This document shows, piece by piece, positions 15,501 to 26,745 of a stretch of DNA of 64,000 nt. The notes beneath the pieces were generated by a model that did no database searches, had not been told where the DNA came from, and was given only the letters and a program-made list of their open reading frames with translations. The stretch covers positions 24,679,455-24,743,454 of the forward strand of contig NC_058051.1 of assembly GCF_020085105.1 (NCBI RefSeq), read 5' to 3'. The stretch is from Siniperca chuatsi (lineage: Eukaryota > Chordata > Actinopteri > Centrarchiformes > Sinipercidae). The position numbers were made by a program, and so were the translations under genes. The first letter of the stretch is position 1. Each line of letters starts with the position of its first letter.

Positions 15501-18500
15501 CTTTCAAACTCCACATAGATGCTGTTATAAAAACATTAAACCAAGGTCTGGCTATTCTTTATATTTCCAAACATAGTTTTTTCTTTTAATGTCAGGAAAA
15601 ACCTTGTCACCCAATTGTGGCTACCCACTATTATGTGTATCCACTAAATGTAATTTAGAATTGTTATGGTGATTTATTTGAAAATGTATGCATCGTACCC
15701 ATCATTGTGATATGTATGAGGCTCTTAATGCCAGAAGAAAATTTCATTGGTTCATATTCATTTTTAAATGCATTTATTTTAAGCAGTTTCAAACAGCCAC
15801 ATACCTCAATGTATTTATTAAGACACTTCGGATGAATTTTGCCTCTCTGTTCCCTCAGTTTTTACAGAAACTATCATCCTGTTTTAAGGCTCCATTTAGC
15901 TGGAATACTTTACAGTCAGTGGTGGTTGCAGTGTTGAATGTATGTGTGGTGTTGTGAAGGTAAACCAAAAATATGATGGTGAGAGAGACAGAATGAGGAT
16001 GAGGAGCCAGCCTAGATAACCGTAGACCAGCCTGCCCTGGTGCATGACATCAGGTTAGATGGCTCTGCCTATCTCTACCTGCAGGCAACCTGCAAAGGGA
16101 AAAACACAAGACAGCAGGAGGAGCGCTGACAGTCAGAGGCTGTCACACATTACACATTAAATCCACAACATCTTTTGGATCATTCAAAACTAGCCTTTTT
16201 TCTTACTTAAAATCCAGTAGCTCTTGCTTTTAATGTTCACTTTCATAATTATGAGTTAATATCATGACAATGATTATGTTATAATTTTTATTTACTATTT
16301 GTCATGGGTTTTTTTCTCACGTTGTCTTCTCTTTTTTTCTCTGTGTTTTCTATATTTTTACTGCACCATCCAATAGTTAGTCAAATTGAATGACTTGTCA
16401 GGATCCGCTTGAAAACGATATGATGCATCTCATGAGGCGTATCCTATAAACAATGATTTTGTTCTAAATTATAATTATAAGATTATTAACACGACTATAA
16501 CAGATAGATTTAATTAATCTTACTAAACCTAAGAGATAAATGAGATTTAGAAATACCTTTTGTGCGCACATGTCAACAAGAATATCAATGTGTTTCTTGC
16601 AGCCCCAGTACTGTAACACCCTGGACGAGGAGGAGAAGAAGGAGTTGCGTTTGTTCAGTCAGCAGAGGAAAAGAGAAAACTTGGGCAGAGGCGTCGTCAG
16701 ACTCTTTCCAGTAACTATGACAGGAGCCATCTGCCAGCAGGTAGAACAGCATTTGTATTTTATGTTTAAAAAAACGTAGCAGATTCCCTCATGAAGCAGG
16801 CCAATATAAAGCTCAAAAACAACAGTGCCCTACATTAATGCATGCAAGTGAAAGTCTATTAAAACACATCAGAGCCATACAGAAGACTTTCTTTTCATAA
16901 GACTGGAACAAGTTCAGGTGCAAGTAAGTGCAGGCATAGCTCAGGGGCCACAGCACACTGGGATTAAATGATTACAGGGCTGTATAAGCAAATTGCTGTG
17001 TGACCTGCAGTGTTCACCATTTGTTAAAGGATATACCGTTTAACTTCCTTCCCTCTGCACCACACCCCCACCCCAACCCACTCTATTTTTCCAGTGCGGC
17101 AGACAGATCTGCGGTGGAGACATAGCTGTGTTTGCCAGTCGGGCAGGACACGGCAGTTGTTGGCACCCTCAGTGTTTCCAGTGTGCCTCCTGCAGTGAGC
17201 TGCTGGTCGATCTGATCTACTTCTACCAGGAAGGACAGATCTATTGCGGCCGGCACCACGCTGAGAGGCTCAAGCCCCGCTGCCAAGCCTGCGACGAGGT
17301 GACTGTCTCACCAAGATCCCCAACCTATCGAATAAACTCTCATCAGCAGCAGGTCTCTAAAAGCAGTGTAGTGGGAGAAAGCAAGAAACTGAATATCCCA
17401 CTGTTCTAAGGGGAATATTTAACTTCATTGTACCCAGTTTAAATCTCTTTCGCACATGTTTCCTTTCTCTTTCTCTCTACTGTGAACTGTCCACTGAAGG
17501 CAACATGTCTTGAAAACATCTTAAAAGAACAAAACAGGACTGTGAGTGAGCTGTGTAAGACGTGAGGCTTTTTGTTCAAAGGTAACCCGTGTAGAAAGAT
17601 CCTTTAATGTATCTTCAAATGAATCATCAGGCCCTGTCAGGTGTTTTACTATTGCTGGATTTTTATCATTTCCCTTATGAGTGCATAGTGCATAGAGGGG
17701 TATTTGCAGATTTTTCTGTCTGTCTTTTTTTGAATGGCCTCAGAGAAGAGTGTGACTTAAGAGATTAGTTGACGCAGTTGACTAATGGATCTGGCACGAC
17801 TGACCCACAAGAGTTCTTTAGACCCAGAGGATGGCTAAGCCTGCAACAGGGCGCCGATAGTATCTTTTTTCCCCCCCATCTTGTTAACCCAAATCCTCAG
17901 TACTCATTTTTATGACCATGATTTGTTTACTTCTGTACCCATGAAATCATCACTGCTGTGCTGAGTGACCCCTCTGTCTCCCTCTCTGTTACTGTTGTCT
18001 CTCAATCCCAGATTATTCTAGCCGATGAATGTACAGAGGCAGAAGGAAGATACTGGCACATGAAGCACTTCTGTTGTTTTGAATGTGAGGCTGCACTGGG
18101 CGGTCAGCGTTACATAATGAGAGAGAGTCGACCGTACTGCTGCTCCTGCTACGAGTCCCTGTATGCAGAGTACTGCGATACCTGCGGAGAACACATAGGT
18201 ACTGAATTAAGTCCAAAGAAACTCATTTACTGGGGTTTCTATACAGCTAACAGCCATTATCAGGCAGTAGCCGAAGATTTTCTTCACTATTTCTTTGGTA
18301 ACATTTTACTTTAAGTCCCCCCTATTTAGCATTTATAAGCAGTACACAAAACATTTAATAAATGGTTCATAATACACTGTAATGTAGTTGTGAGCAGATA
18401 TAATGACATTTTTAAGTGTTTATTACTGTACAGTATTTGTCTACAATTACGAGATTACAGGACATATATTATTATAACTGTGTTTTGGTGCCCACCAAAG

Positions 18501-21334
18501 GAGTTATAGTTGTAGACAAACACTGCTTACAACTTCATTATAGTGTGTTATAAATTATTTATTAAATGTTTATATACTGCTTATAAATGCTAAATAGGGG
18601 GACTTAAAGTAAAGTGTTATCATTTCATTTTAAGAAACTAAATGATTGAGAAATATTTCATTTTCATCAGTAGTAAATGTAAATAAAGCCGCTTTCAGAT
18701 GTGCAATTCGTTACATAAATGAGATGGCAATTTAACATGTTGGTCTAATGTTTGATTAAGGGCCTGTTTTACTTGAAAGTCACAACAGTAATCTTACTCC
18801 GTCGGACTTAGTAAGATTCCCGTAACAACAACACATCTGTAAAACCTCTAACACGGCACAAGTCTGAACTGAACGCTGTCAGTAAAGGCCACAGCAGCAC
18901 AAGGTTAAACATGCAGAGAGAAATTTAACACGTCTTGTTTGACTTATTACTCTAATGTATCACTTAATTATCATCTCTTTTACACAACAAAAACAAAAGC
19001 AGTTTAATAACCGAGGAGCACTGCGAATGAGCTCATTTTAAGGTCATGTCAGATCAGTCTATGAAAATTATTTTTTTCCCCCTCATGGTGGCGAAAGAGG
19101 TTTGAAAAAAAAGCCTGCATACAACCACAGTAATATTTGGACCAGCTGTCTCCCTCTTTGTATTTTACATTTTCACACATGCCAGCAGCATAGATGAAGT
19201 TATGAGTATCCAACAAAAATCCTTACAGACACCCTCTGATCAAACAACAGTCTTGCCGTAACGCATTGTCTTACAGGCAGAGGAATTCTCTAATAAATGG
19301 TGATATCCATGAAAATATTTATTAGGCAACGTTAAGTATTGCATGTCTGAAAATGGCTTAAATGTCATAGATAACTGTAATATTAACTACTGATATGTAT
19401 ACATACTGTATACACACACTGAGATAATAGAGATAGATTTTCAAATTCTGTAGCTGACACAAATGAGATGTGTAATCATGAAATCCTTTCCTCTCAGGTA
19501 TTGACCAGGGCCAGATGACATACGAGGGTCAGCACTGGCACGCTGTGGAGTCGTGTTTCTGCTGCGCCCGCTGTAAACTACCTCTGCTGGGGCGTCCCTT
19601 CCTCCCTCGAGGGGGGCTCATCTTCTGCTCCAGGTCCTGCTCGCTGGGCGAGGACCCCAATAACTCCGACTCCTGTGACTCGGCGCTGCAGAGCAGACTG
19701 CCTCAGCATAGACGCTGTGAGACAGCAGAGAAACACCTGCAGCCACAGTGTGGTTCTCCACTGCAGCCACTAGAGGGCATCAGCCCCCCTATAACTCCTA
19801 CAAAAGACTGCATTCATACTGCAGTGGAAAACAGAGGTGATCATGCTACATTGGTATTATACTCAGATGCTATGTAAGTCGCATTGCCAAGAAATGACCC
19901 TGTAAGTTAAAACATCTTGTAGAGAATATTCTCACACATTTATTGCTTCTCTCAGGCGTCCACTGCACTGCTCCAGTTCAAAGCGGAGTTCCTTCACCCA
20001 GTGGTCATCCTCATCCAAGGGGCTCCTACTCACCTCTTCCCCACATTCATCTAGGAAATGGCTTAGGTCCATCTTGGCCCAGCGACCTCCCACATTACAG
20101 TTTACTGCCAGGGGACTGTACTATCAAACCTCCTGTCGGTGGTCTTCAGTTCCAGGGAGAGCTGAACGGAAATACTGGACTAACTGGTCTTAATTCAAGA
20201 GGAACCTCTACTGCTAAAGACTGTAGGAACTGGGTGGAAAGGACAAGTCAAGTTATGCAAGGTATCACTGATGCTTCACACGCTTCAAGTGCTTAATACA
20301 AAAACAACATGGTATCAATATTATATAATTATATAATCTCACCTCACTCTGTCTTAACTACAATGTGCCCCCCGTGATTTTCTCTCCGCAGTGTCTCCTC
20401 ATCAGAACAACTCACATGTAAACCACCTCACTTCACGTGACTCGCCTCCCCTCCCGCCCAACAACCCATCCATCCTCCCACCTCCTCTGCCCGTCAAGTC
20501 TCGTGACTTGATGCCCCGGGAGTCACCCCCACCAAACCTCCCCCCACCAGAGGAAAGACCCTCTGATTCTCCGCCCCCGCTGTCTCGCAGTGGCACAGCT
20601 AGAGTCAGTTTCAGAGAACCAATCAGCAGCAGCTACTCTGTTGACGAGGATGAAGATGAGAATGAGGAAGAGCTGCAAGAGGGCGAGGAAAACCAGCAGG
20701 ACGAAGATGAGGTGGAGGGAGGTTTTGGAAGCAGGTTACATCTACAGAAAGGCATCCCGCCACAGATGGATCTACTGGGTAAGAAAAGGCGTTTTGAGAG
20801 TTGAATATTATCTCACATGAAATTTGGGAATCAAGTTAATTTTGTTTTTGTTACAATTTCTATTCCCAACCAGATGGATCCTCTTACCACCAGCGGAGTC
20901 TGCGGCGAGGGTGGAGCCGGTGCCGTATCCCCTCCGACCCTGCTCTCCACCCGGGAGCAGAGAGGCGCTCCCGACGCTCGCGACCCGACCGGCCTCGGCT
21001 GGACGCCCTGGAGTGGAGAGGCGAGAAAGACAGGGACAACAGGGGCTCCGCCAACGCCTCCTCACTGACCCTGCAGCCGGCCCAGTACAAACATGAAGAC
21101 TCCTGTTCTACATGCACTTCATCCTCGGACTCAGAAGAAGAGGGCTACTTCCTGGGACAGCCCATACCTCTGCCCCCGCAGCTCCGAAAGCAGCAGCCTG
21201 AGGAGGGCAAAGACAGAAAGGTAGAAGAGGAGAGGGAGGTGCAGAGAGACTGGGGACTGCGAGGCAGCCTACGGCGGAGAAGAGCTCACAGTCTCGGTGC
21301 AAAGGACAAAGATAAAAACTGTGCTATCTCCTAA
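590..21334 (+). CDS. prickle3: Prickle-like protein 3 (PET + three LIM domains), 11 coding exons
   Basis: Coding exons: 590-631, 6585-6667, 14808-14991, 15228-15341, 16603-16740, 17095-17298, 18012-18198, 19498-19836, 19956-20261, 20392-20778, 20874-21334. They total 2445 nt, or 814 residues, with matching phases and GT/AG borders. The protein opens [14 protein letters not shown], close to the basic start of PRICKLE3. A PET domain follows (about residues 20-165, with [20 protein letters not shown]). Three LIM domains come next: LIM1 from C185/C188, LIM2 from C250/C253, LIM3 from C310/C313. The long tail is rich in Pro, Glu and Arg, contains [18 protein letters not shown] and ends in a CAAX-type box, CAIS. 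Prickle proteins are cytoplasmic, membrane-tethered core planar cell polarity factors that bind Vangl; the CAAX Cys is normally prenylated. The PRICKLE3 assignment over PRICKLE1/2 rests on the N-terminus and the tail motif. The family is certain; borders of the proline-rich tail exons are slightly less sure. Confidence 0.95.
632..6584 (+). other. prickle3 intron 1
   Basis: No coding exon or RNA gene is recognised here. It is AT-rich, with a fragment of a dispersed fish repeat near 2461-2580 (listed separately) and a T run near 5411-5424. Short open frames such as 4823-5168 have no family resemblance and look like chance. Confidence 0.7.
2461..2580. repeat. Fragment of a dispersed teleost repeat
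   Basis: The segment containing TTGCCCAATATCACAAATCA resembles a short interspersed element that recurs in many fish introns. Only a fragment is present and no target-site duplication could be placed. The assignment rests on memory of the consensus, not a search. Confidence 0.4.
7167..7187. repeat. (TG)n microsatellite
   Basis: An uninterrupted run of about ten TG units in prickle3 intron 2. A shorter TG tract of the same kind lies at about 10818-10834. Confidence 0.9.
9492..9783 (+). repeat. Dispersed AT-rich element, GCTGCAACTAA family, copy 1
   Basis: This copy starts at a divergent form of the family edge (GGCTAAAAGTTAACTAACAA), then has ATTATTTTCATTATTGATTC, and ends TCTGTTGCAGCTCTA. 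Internal landmarks shared with other copies are ACCAACAGTCCAAAA, GATATTCAGTTTA and GAAGCTGGAACCAG. The complementary ends suggest a non-autonomous DNA transposon or MITE. It has no coding capacity. Confidence 0.7.
11099..11505 (+). mobile_element. tRNA-derived SINE with L2-like 3' tail and 13-bp target-site duplication
   Basis: The head is tRNA-like, with an A-box-like GTGGCAGAGCGG and a B box GGTTCGATTCC that fits the Pol III consensus. The body ends with GGATAGGCTCCAG, a tail form shared by L2-type LINEs and their SINE partners in fish, then GGTAGAAAATGGATGGATGG in a short (GGAT)n run. The 13 bases GGATTTCCAAAAG occur at 11086-11098 and again at 11506-11518. This is a perfect target-site duplication and marks a fairly recent insertion. 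The B-box region carries a tandem 8-base repeat, GTGGGTTC, in two copies. Confidence 0.9.
12092..12380 (+). repeat. Dispersed AT-rich element, GCTGCAACTAA family, copy 2
   Basis: It starts AGTGCTGCAACTAACGATTA and ends CAACCAGCTCTA, with the family landmark GACCAACAGTCCATGACCCA inside. It has the same orientation as copy 1 and lies in the same intron. Confidence 0.75.
13299..13335. repeat. (CA)n-rich tract
   Basis: Two short CA runs are separated by TACAAAGG. It lies about 100 bases after a strand-asymmetric G-rich stretch at 13150-13200. Confidence 0.8.
15342..16602 (+). other. prickle3 intron 4
   Basis: It holds a (TTA)n-like run near 15476-15492 and otherwise AT-rich unique-looking sequence. 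No coding feature is supported. Confidence 0.6.
18298..18621. mobile_element. Palindromic MITE in prickle3 intron 7
   Basis: The left arm starts GGTAACATTTTACTTTAAGT and the right arm ends ACTTAAAGTAAAGTGTTATC, its near-exact reverse complement. Pairing continues inward through CTATTTAGCATTTATAAGC and AACATTTAATAAAT, and again around GTCTACAA/TTGTAGAC near the centre. The whole element of about 320 bases can therefore fold into one long hairpin. This is typical of non-autonomous DNA transposons; there is no open frame of interest. Confidence 0.85.
18622..19497 (+). other. Remainder of prickle3 intron 7
   Basis: AT-rich non-coding sequence between the palindromic element and exon 8. No feature recognised. 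Confidence 0.6.
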
Positions 21335-22450
21335 CCCCTAACAACCAGTAACATCAAAACACAGCATGTTTTGTTTCTAAATTATGAAGAACTAAGAAGA
21401 ACTAATGGCCCTTCATTACTCTGGTGTTCAAGCTGTTGATCAGTTTTACGATGGTGATCATGATTAAATCAAACACATGTGCAGACTTTGTTCCTGACAC
21501 ACTGCTTAGCAAATGGAAGCACAGTAAACCTCAGAAAAGTCACTACCTTAGCTTTATGGTATTGACTTCTCATTGTTCGACTTTGAGACGTTACAGTGTA
21601 AATGATGTATGAATCATGGGAGTAGTGATGAATGTGGAGTGATTATTGGTAACATTTATGTTTGGATTATATTCTAACATCCAAGAGAGGACTCATAACG
21701 ATGTTGCAGTTTGTTTGAACACAAACTGTCGTGACCCTGAAGTTAAATGTTACTGCTTTTTAACACCATAATTTACATATGCAAACTTACAGTAGACCAG
21801 GAACTGACAGCACATTCCTCCACCACACTTTGTTAAAGGATTATTAAATATATCTTATTTTCAACTCTACTGTAACCATTTTCCTGTGCTTTTATGTGCA
21901 ATTTGAATATTGCTGTAATATATTACAGATATAAATACTAAATGGCCAAATAGTATGGGATGGAGTGAGATGACTTCAGCTAACTGGTAGTTTTATACTT
22001 TGGAAATCAAACTGATTGTCAAAATATCACATAAAGGAGAATTTCAGTGGATATTGGAGGTGAAGTTTGTTGTGTGTGTGTTGTATAGTCCATTCGAAAA
22101 ACTGCAAAGTCATGTCTTCAATCAAAAAAACACTTTTATGGCTTTAAGGTCATTTATTTTTCTATACTTGGTGTAGGTCACTTTTCTTTCTTGTTTTATT
22201 TTGGGTAAAAGGAAGAGATTACAATGTCAGTTTCTGTTTCTCTGATTGTGTGAGACAATTTAATAGTGATATTAAATTTGTCTAAATTGTCTGTCTTGCT
22301 CTGTACTTTATTCCACACTTTACACACACTCCACATAGACCTTTGAACAGCTGAAATTAGTGTAGCTGAATTATGACACCAGCAAACAGAGAGTGCTTAT
22401 CATCTAGCCAGCAACATAAAACAATGGCAGGCTCATGTGACCAAAGAAGT
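21335..22450 (+). other. prickle3 3' UTR and spacer to fam110a
   Basis: Non-coding sequence follows the prickle3 stop. Candidate polyadenylation hexamers are ATTAAA near 21843 and near 22271. No separate gene is seen before the fam110a leader exon. Confidence 0.5.
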
Positions 22451-22499
22451 CCAGTTTACATCCTTGTAGGAGAGTGATTGGGCCAATCAGCAAGAGGGG

Positions 22500-22655
22500 G
22501 CGGGCTCAGGAGAAGCACACATGAGTTGTCAAACAGGTTTATCTTGTGCTGAACACAATTCACACACATTCTTCTCAGCAGGACAGCACAGTGTGTTCGC
22601 TGGGATAAAACAAGAAACCCAGGAGAGGCTAAGGACATCAACAGGGACTGTCAAG
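22500..22655 (+). other. fam110a: Probable fam110a 5' leader exon
   Basis: A strong donor, TCAAG followed by GTGAGTTTTTC, occurs at 22655/22656. The matching acceptor, TTTTCCACAG, ends at 23918, just upstream of the fam110a start codon. FAM110 genes usually have a non-coding first exon, so this is a reasonable leader. Its 5' end is not determined. Confidence 0.4.
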
Positions 22656-23498
22656 GTGAGTTTTTCTGTAGAAATGCCAAAAAACAAACAAAAAGTCTAG
22701 TAACAGCTAACCTACACCTTCAATACAAGCAGACCTGAGCTTGTCAGGGCAAGACTAGTACGTAGGCCTTGAGTACATGTGGGACTTTTGTTGTTTACCT
22801 GCCCCTTTGTGTTTCTCTTTCATTTGTCTTTGGCTTCCTGCTTCGCTCCATGTTTGTCATTTACTCTCAATAGCAGAACAAGCTGGAACTCAGAAACACT
22901 AAATTAGTGGCTCTATTTTTGTTTGTCCAGCCCACCTCTTGACATTCCTCTTTGGTTTGTAACACACCAGTCTGCTACCTTAATGATATATATCACAGTG
23001 CTGGTTGTCTTTACAGGTAAAGGGAGAAGATTTTGTTTTTGTAAAGTGGGGGTGATCTCTGTAGACTCCGAGGCCGGTAAGAATGGAGGTATAGAAAGTT
23101 TCACAGTTTTTGAGTTTGGCCTGGCTCAAAATGGAATGGCAAATATGTAGAGAATGTGACCAGCAGATGCAGAGTGTTCAAGCGGCATATTTCAAACACA
23201 CACAGTATCTTAAGTATATACAGAAATGCAGAGAGAGTGCCTGTATTTATCTAGTCAGACGCTGATAACTTCACACAAAGAGGGATGGGTTAACAGATGC
23301 TAAGTTGAACCTCTTTGTTTTGACTTTACTTAACCTACAGAGGAAGAAGCCCTCTACAAACCCGAGCAACTGGCTGCTTTATTTAAAGATGAGGAGTCAT
23401 TGTTCCCATAGCAGCTGCTGGTGTGTGTGTGATCTGCTCTGTATTGCCTCCAGACAATAGCTTGTTGACAGCTGTCCTGATGCACCTCCCCATCACCC

Positions 23499-23545
<47 letters not shown>

Positions 23546-23918
23546 CTGCCACTCTTTTCACAGGCCTTCTACTGACTGAAAATGAAGTGTCAGTTTTATT
23601 GTGTGTTTGTCTGTGGAGAGATGGATGACTGTGAGTAATTGTTCAAATCTGTAGGCACTGGCAGCCAATGAACTTGTAAGATGGAGCAAGAGGCTTCAAG
23701 AGGGTGATTGGCTGCAGTCTTAAAGAAAGGGGATGGTTTATGGGTGTAGGGTGTTTGTGCAGTTGGCTGTGTCCTGTCTGTGTTAGAGTACTACGAGTGA
23801 CTAAAGAAGAGCTGTTTGTCTTTTAAAGTAAATGTTTTCATTGACTGTTCATTTGAGTTCTTTATTGAGCTGTCTTCCCTTCACACGCTCTCCTGACTGA
23901 TGTGTCTCTTTTCCACAG
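22656..23918 (+). other. Probable fam110a leader intron, with (CA)n tract
   Basis: It contains a CA microsatellite at about 23507-23543 and no coding exon that I recognise. Confidence 0.45.
23507..23543. repeat. (CA)n microsatellite
   Basis: About 18 CA units after a short CT run. Confidence 0.95.
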
Positions 23919-24103
23919 GAAGTCCAAATGTCAAGGAGCTAGAGTTCAGCTGAGATGCTGAGGTTACATCTCTTCAAAAATGGAATGGAGCTGATCATGA
24001 GAGGCACAAATACAGGATAACAGGATATTTCTTTCAAGGTGGCCAAAGAGAAAGCTGTAAACAGGAAGTGCACAAGGACAGGTACGACTACTAGTTTTAC
24101 AAA

Positions 24104-25380
24104 ATGCCTTTGGAGACTCTCAAATGCCCAGTGAGGCAACCGGCGAGGACTGCTGCAGCTGCAACACCACCACGCTTGCGGCCCAAGGGGCCAGTGGGGC
24201 CAGACTTCTACCGGCGGTTCCCGGCAGCAGCAGGCAGACCAAAGCAGAGCGCGGTGGAGAGGCTGGAAGCAGACAAGGCAAAATATGTCAAGAGTCAGGT
24301 GGCTCTTTCTAAACAGCAGCCAGTCGGGCCTCCTGAAGTGTGGAAGCCTCTGCTAAACCCCGGCACTGCTCTGCGGCCCACCAGGAAGACACCGACCCAA
24401 ACAAAAACAAAGCAGGAGGGAGTCCAGCTCAACGTGGAGCATCTGAGTAACCTGATCAGTGGCGTTAGTGATGGGCCCCAATTCAGTACTACTGTAGTCT
24501 CAAAGGACAGTAAAGCTCCTGATTGTGCTACCACTTCATACAGCTCTCCTTGCCCCACACCTGCAGGGGCACAACAGAAAAAGGAGAGACCGTGTCCACC
24601 TCCCCGTCCTGACTGGTCCAGTCCTGCTAAGGTGAGATTAAAAGCCTCTGGACCTGCCAGGGTAGAGAGTCCTGGCTCTCCTGGGTCTCCAGCTGCAGGG
24701 AACGTACGCAGAGTGGACGTCTTGCCTCAGGCCAGTCCTGGGAGGACCCCTGGCAGACTACCTCAGTACATCCGGCAGCCCCTTCAGCCCATACCTTTAC
24801 ATTCCCAGTTTCCACTCCGCCCGGCTACTTCACATCTGCGTCTCTTCCACCCCAGAACAACAGGTCCCTCTCCTCTAAAACCCGTTGTTGCTCCATCGAA
24901 ACCTGACAACCCTCCCTCCTCTCCAGCTGGAACCCACTTCCCTGCTCCACCACCCCCTGCCTCGCTGTTTTCCCTCCCCCCTCCCCAGCGATTACCCGTT
25001 TATCCTCCTCCAGCTCCAGGAAACGCCCCTCTCTGACCCGGTCTAAATCGGACATGAGTGACCGGTACTCTCGAGCCGGGACGGAGTTGGAGCGCTTCTT
25101 CAACCTGTGCGGTTTGGATCCTGCAGACCTGCAGGAGTTTACCGGATCTAGTTCTGACATTGTGTCCATGGCCCGTTTCCGCAGTGTGAGCGCTCCAGGG
25201 TCTGAGTGTGCAGGCTCCGGCAGAGAGGGCGAAGATGAGGAGGAGGAGGAGGATGCTGGCAATGCTGCAGGGCGTGTTCCCTACGGTGTTTCTGTCATTG
25301 AGAGGAATGCGAGAGTGATTAAATGGCTGTATGGACTCCGTCATGACAAGGACAATGCGAGTAGGAGCGCCAATTTATAG
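24104..25380 (+). CDS. fam110a: FAM110A-like protein; reading frame broken or interrupted near 24864-25030
   Basis: The first frame (24104-25036) starts MPLETLKCPVRQPAR and carries the FAM110 block SAVERLEADKAKYVKSQ at about residues 48-64 and a central RRVDVLPQ. The second frame, one base out of register, carries RKRPSLTRSKSDMSDRYSRA, then LERFFNLCGLDP and GVSVIERNARVIKWLYGL, and stops at 25378-25380. Both halves belong to one FAM110 protein. Two readings fit. A base may be missing in the C/T-rich run at 24950-24990. Alternatively, a 125-base intron at 24864-24988 (donor GTCCCT, acceptor CCCCTCCCCAG) joins exactly in frame to give about 383 residues. FAM110 coding regions are normally intronless, which favours a base loss or sequence error. 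FAM110 proteins locate to centrosomes and microtubules. Confidence 0.85.
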
Positions 25381-25664
25381 GATGGTGTTAAATGGTCTAA
25401 AAGCTTTAAAAATGTCAAAGATTGCATAGCACATGGAGTGATGGGATCCCAGGATTAAACTGGCAGTAAACTGATGTATGTGATGTGATGATATAGTGAT
25501 GGATGCAATTTTGCCAAGTAATTCACTTCCATTTGGTTCTCTTCATGTTCGTTTTGATCAGATTTTTTTTTGTTTTTGTTTTTTTTGTTTACAGAATTAG
25601 AAATTTGTGTGTCTCATATGTCATTTCCGGTCGCGATCACGTTCTGAGGCTGTAAATCGACGGC

Positions 25665-25670
25665 ATTAAA
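25665..25670 (+). terminator. fam110a: Candidate polyadenylation signal of fam110a
   Basis: An ATTAAA hexamer lies about 285 bases after the stop codon, in the non-coding 3' region. Confidence 0.45.
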
Positions 25671-26274
25671 GATTGAATGATGCAAGCATCTTGTTTGGTG
25701 ATTTATTTTAGAGTTTAAGGCAACAATGATACATTTCCTCAGAGGGATCCGAGCACAAGGTCAAACTCCTTAATTTGTTTTTTTGAAACTGTAGGTCTAT
25801 GTTATAAGTCCATATAAAAGTATGTAATGTGCTTTGAAACTATTCTTCATTTTGTTGACCATGGGATTGCCAGGGAGAAGAGGAACGGGATCGACAGGTT
25901 TCATTTGATGGAGGAAAGTTTCACTGCTCTTCCACAAGAGGTCAGAGCAGTCCGTCCTGACACACTTTGTTCTGTACACGAATATCTCGGATTTCTTTCC
26001 AGTGAAAACCGTGGCATTTTTTCCAACTCTCGGAAGAATTGAGAAAATATTTGTTGTTTAATCGTGCACTTTGTGAAATTCTTAGAAAGCTACTGAAATG
26101 TTGCATTTACAAACATCAAGGAGAGCAGAGTGTGTGATTCTAGTCAGTGGCCTCATCAGTGGAACCAGTAGGAGGTGCTGGAACTGGGCTCCCATAAAAC
26201 AGATGTGGGACAAAAAGTAAAATTTTTAAAAAAATTAAAAATACTTTGATAAACATACATGCATGAATTTCTAT

Positions 26275-26329
<55 letters not shown>

Positions 26330-26745
26330 AACTTATCTTTATAGTTCATATCAGGCATTTAAAACAACATCAGCCAAAGTCAATTCTACTTTTCTAACAA
26401 ATACAGCACTATTATGATTAATATTCCTCATTAATAAATCATGTTTTTTCAACACATACATAATAAGCTTTGTTGTTGAGCCAGTTCATTCATTCTTACT
26501 GGAAATATGAGTGAGCTGGATAAGAGTGCCTTTCAAAGACGAAGGAGGAGTTCAACCAGATTTGTGTTGAATACAACTGTGTGTCCATGGAGAGAGCTAT
26601 TGTTGTCTAATACTCGCAGTGGAAGATTGATGGTCCGTACGTGGTGTTATTCTTCCTAACTTTAAAGGATGAGTTGTCTTAAGAATTTTACAAATCGAGT
26701 ACAGACATTAAACAATCAATTAAAACAGACAGTGGACAGAGACTC
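25671..26745. other. Spacer between fam110a and mfsd2a-like gene
   Basis: It contains the tetranucleotide microsatellite at 26277-26329. No coding feature is supported; a 71-codon open frame at 25827 has no resemblance to a known protein. Confidence 0.6.
26277..26329. repeat. (ATCT)n microsatellite
   Basis: About 13 uninterrupted tetranucleotide units. Confidence 0.95.
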
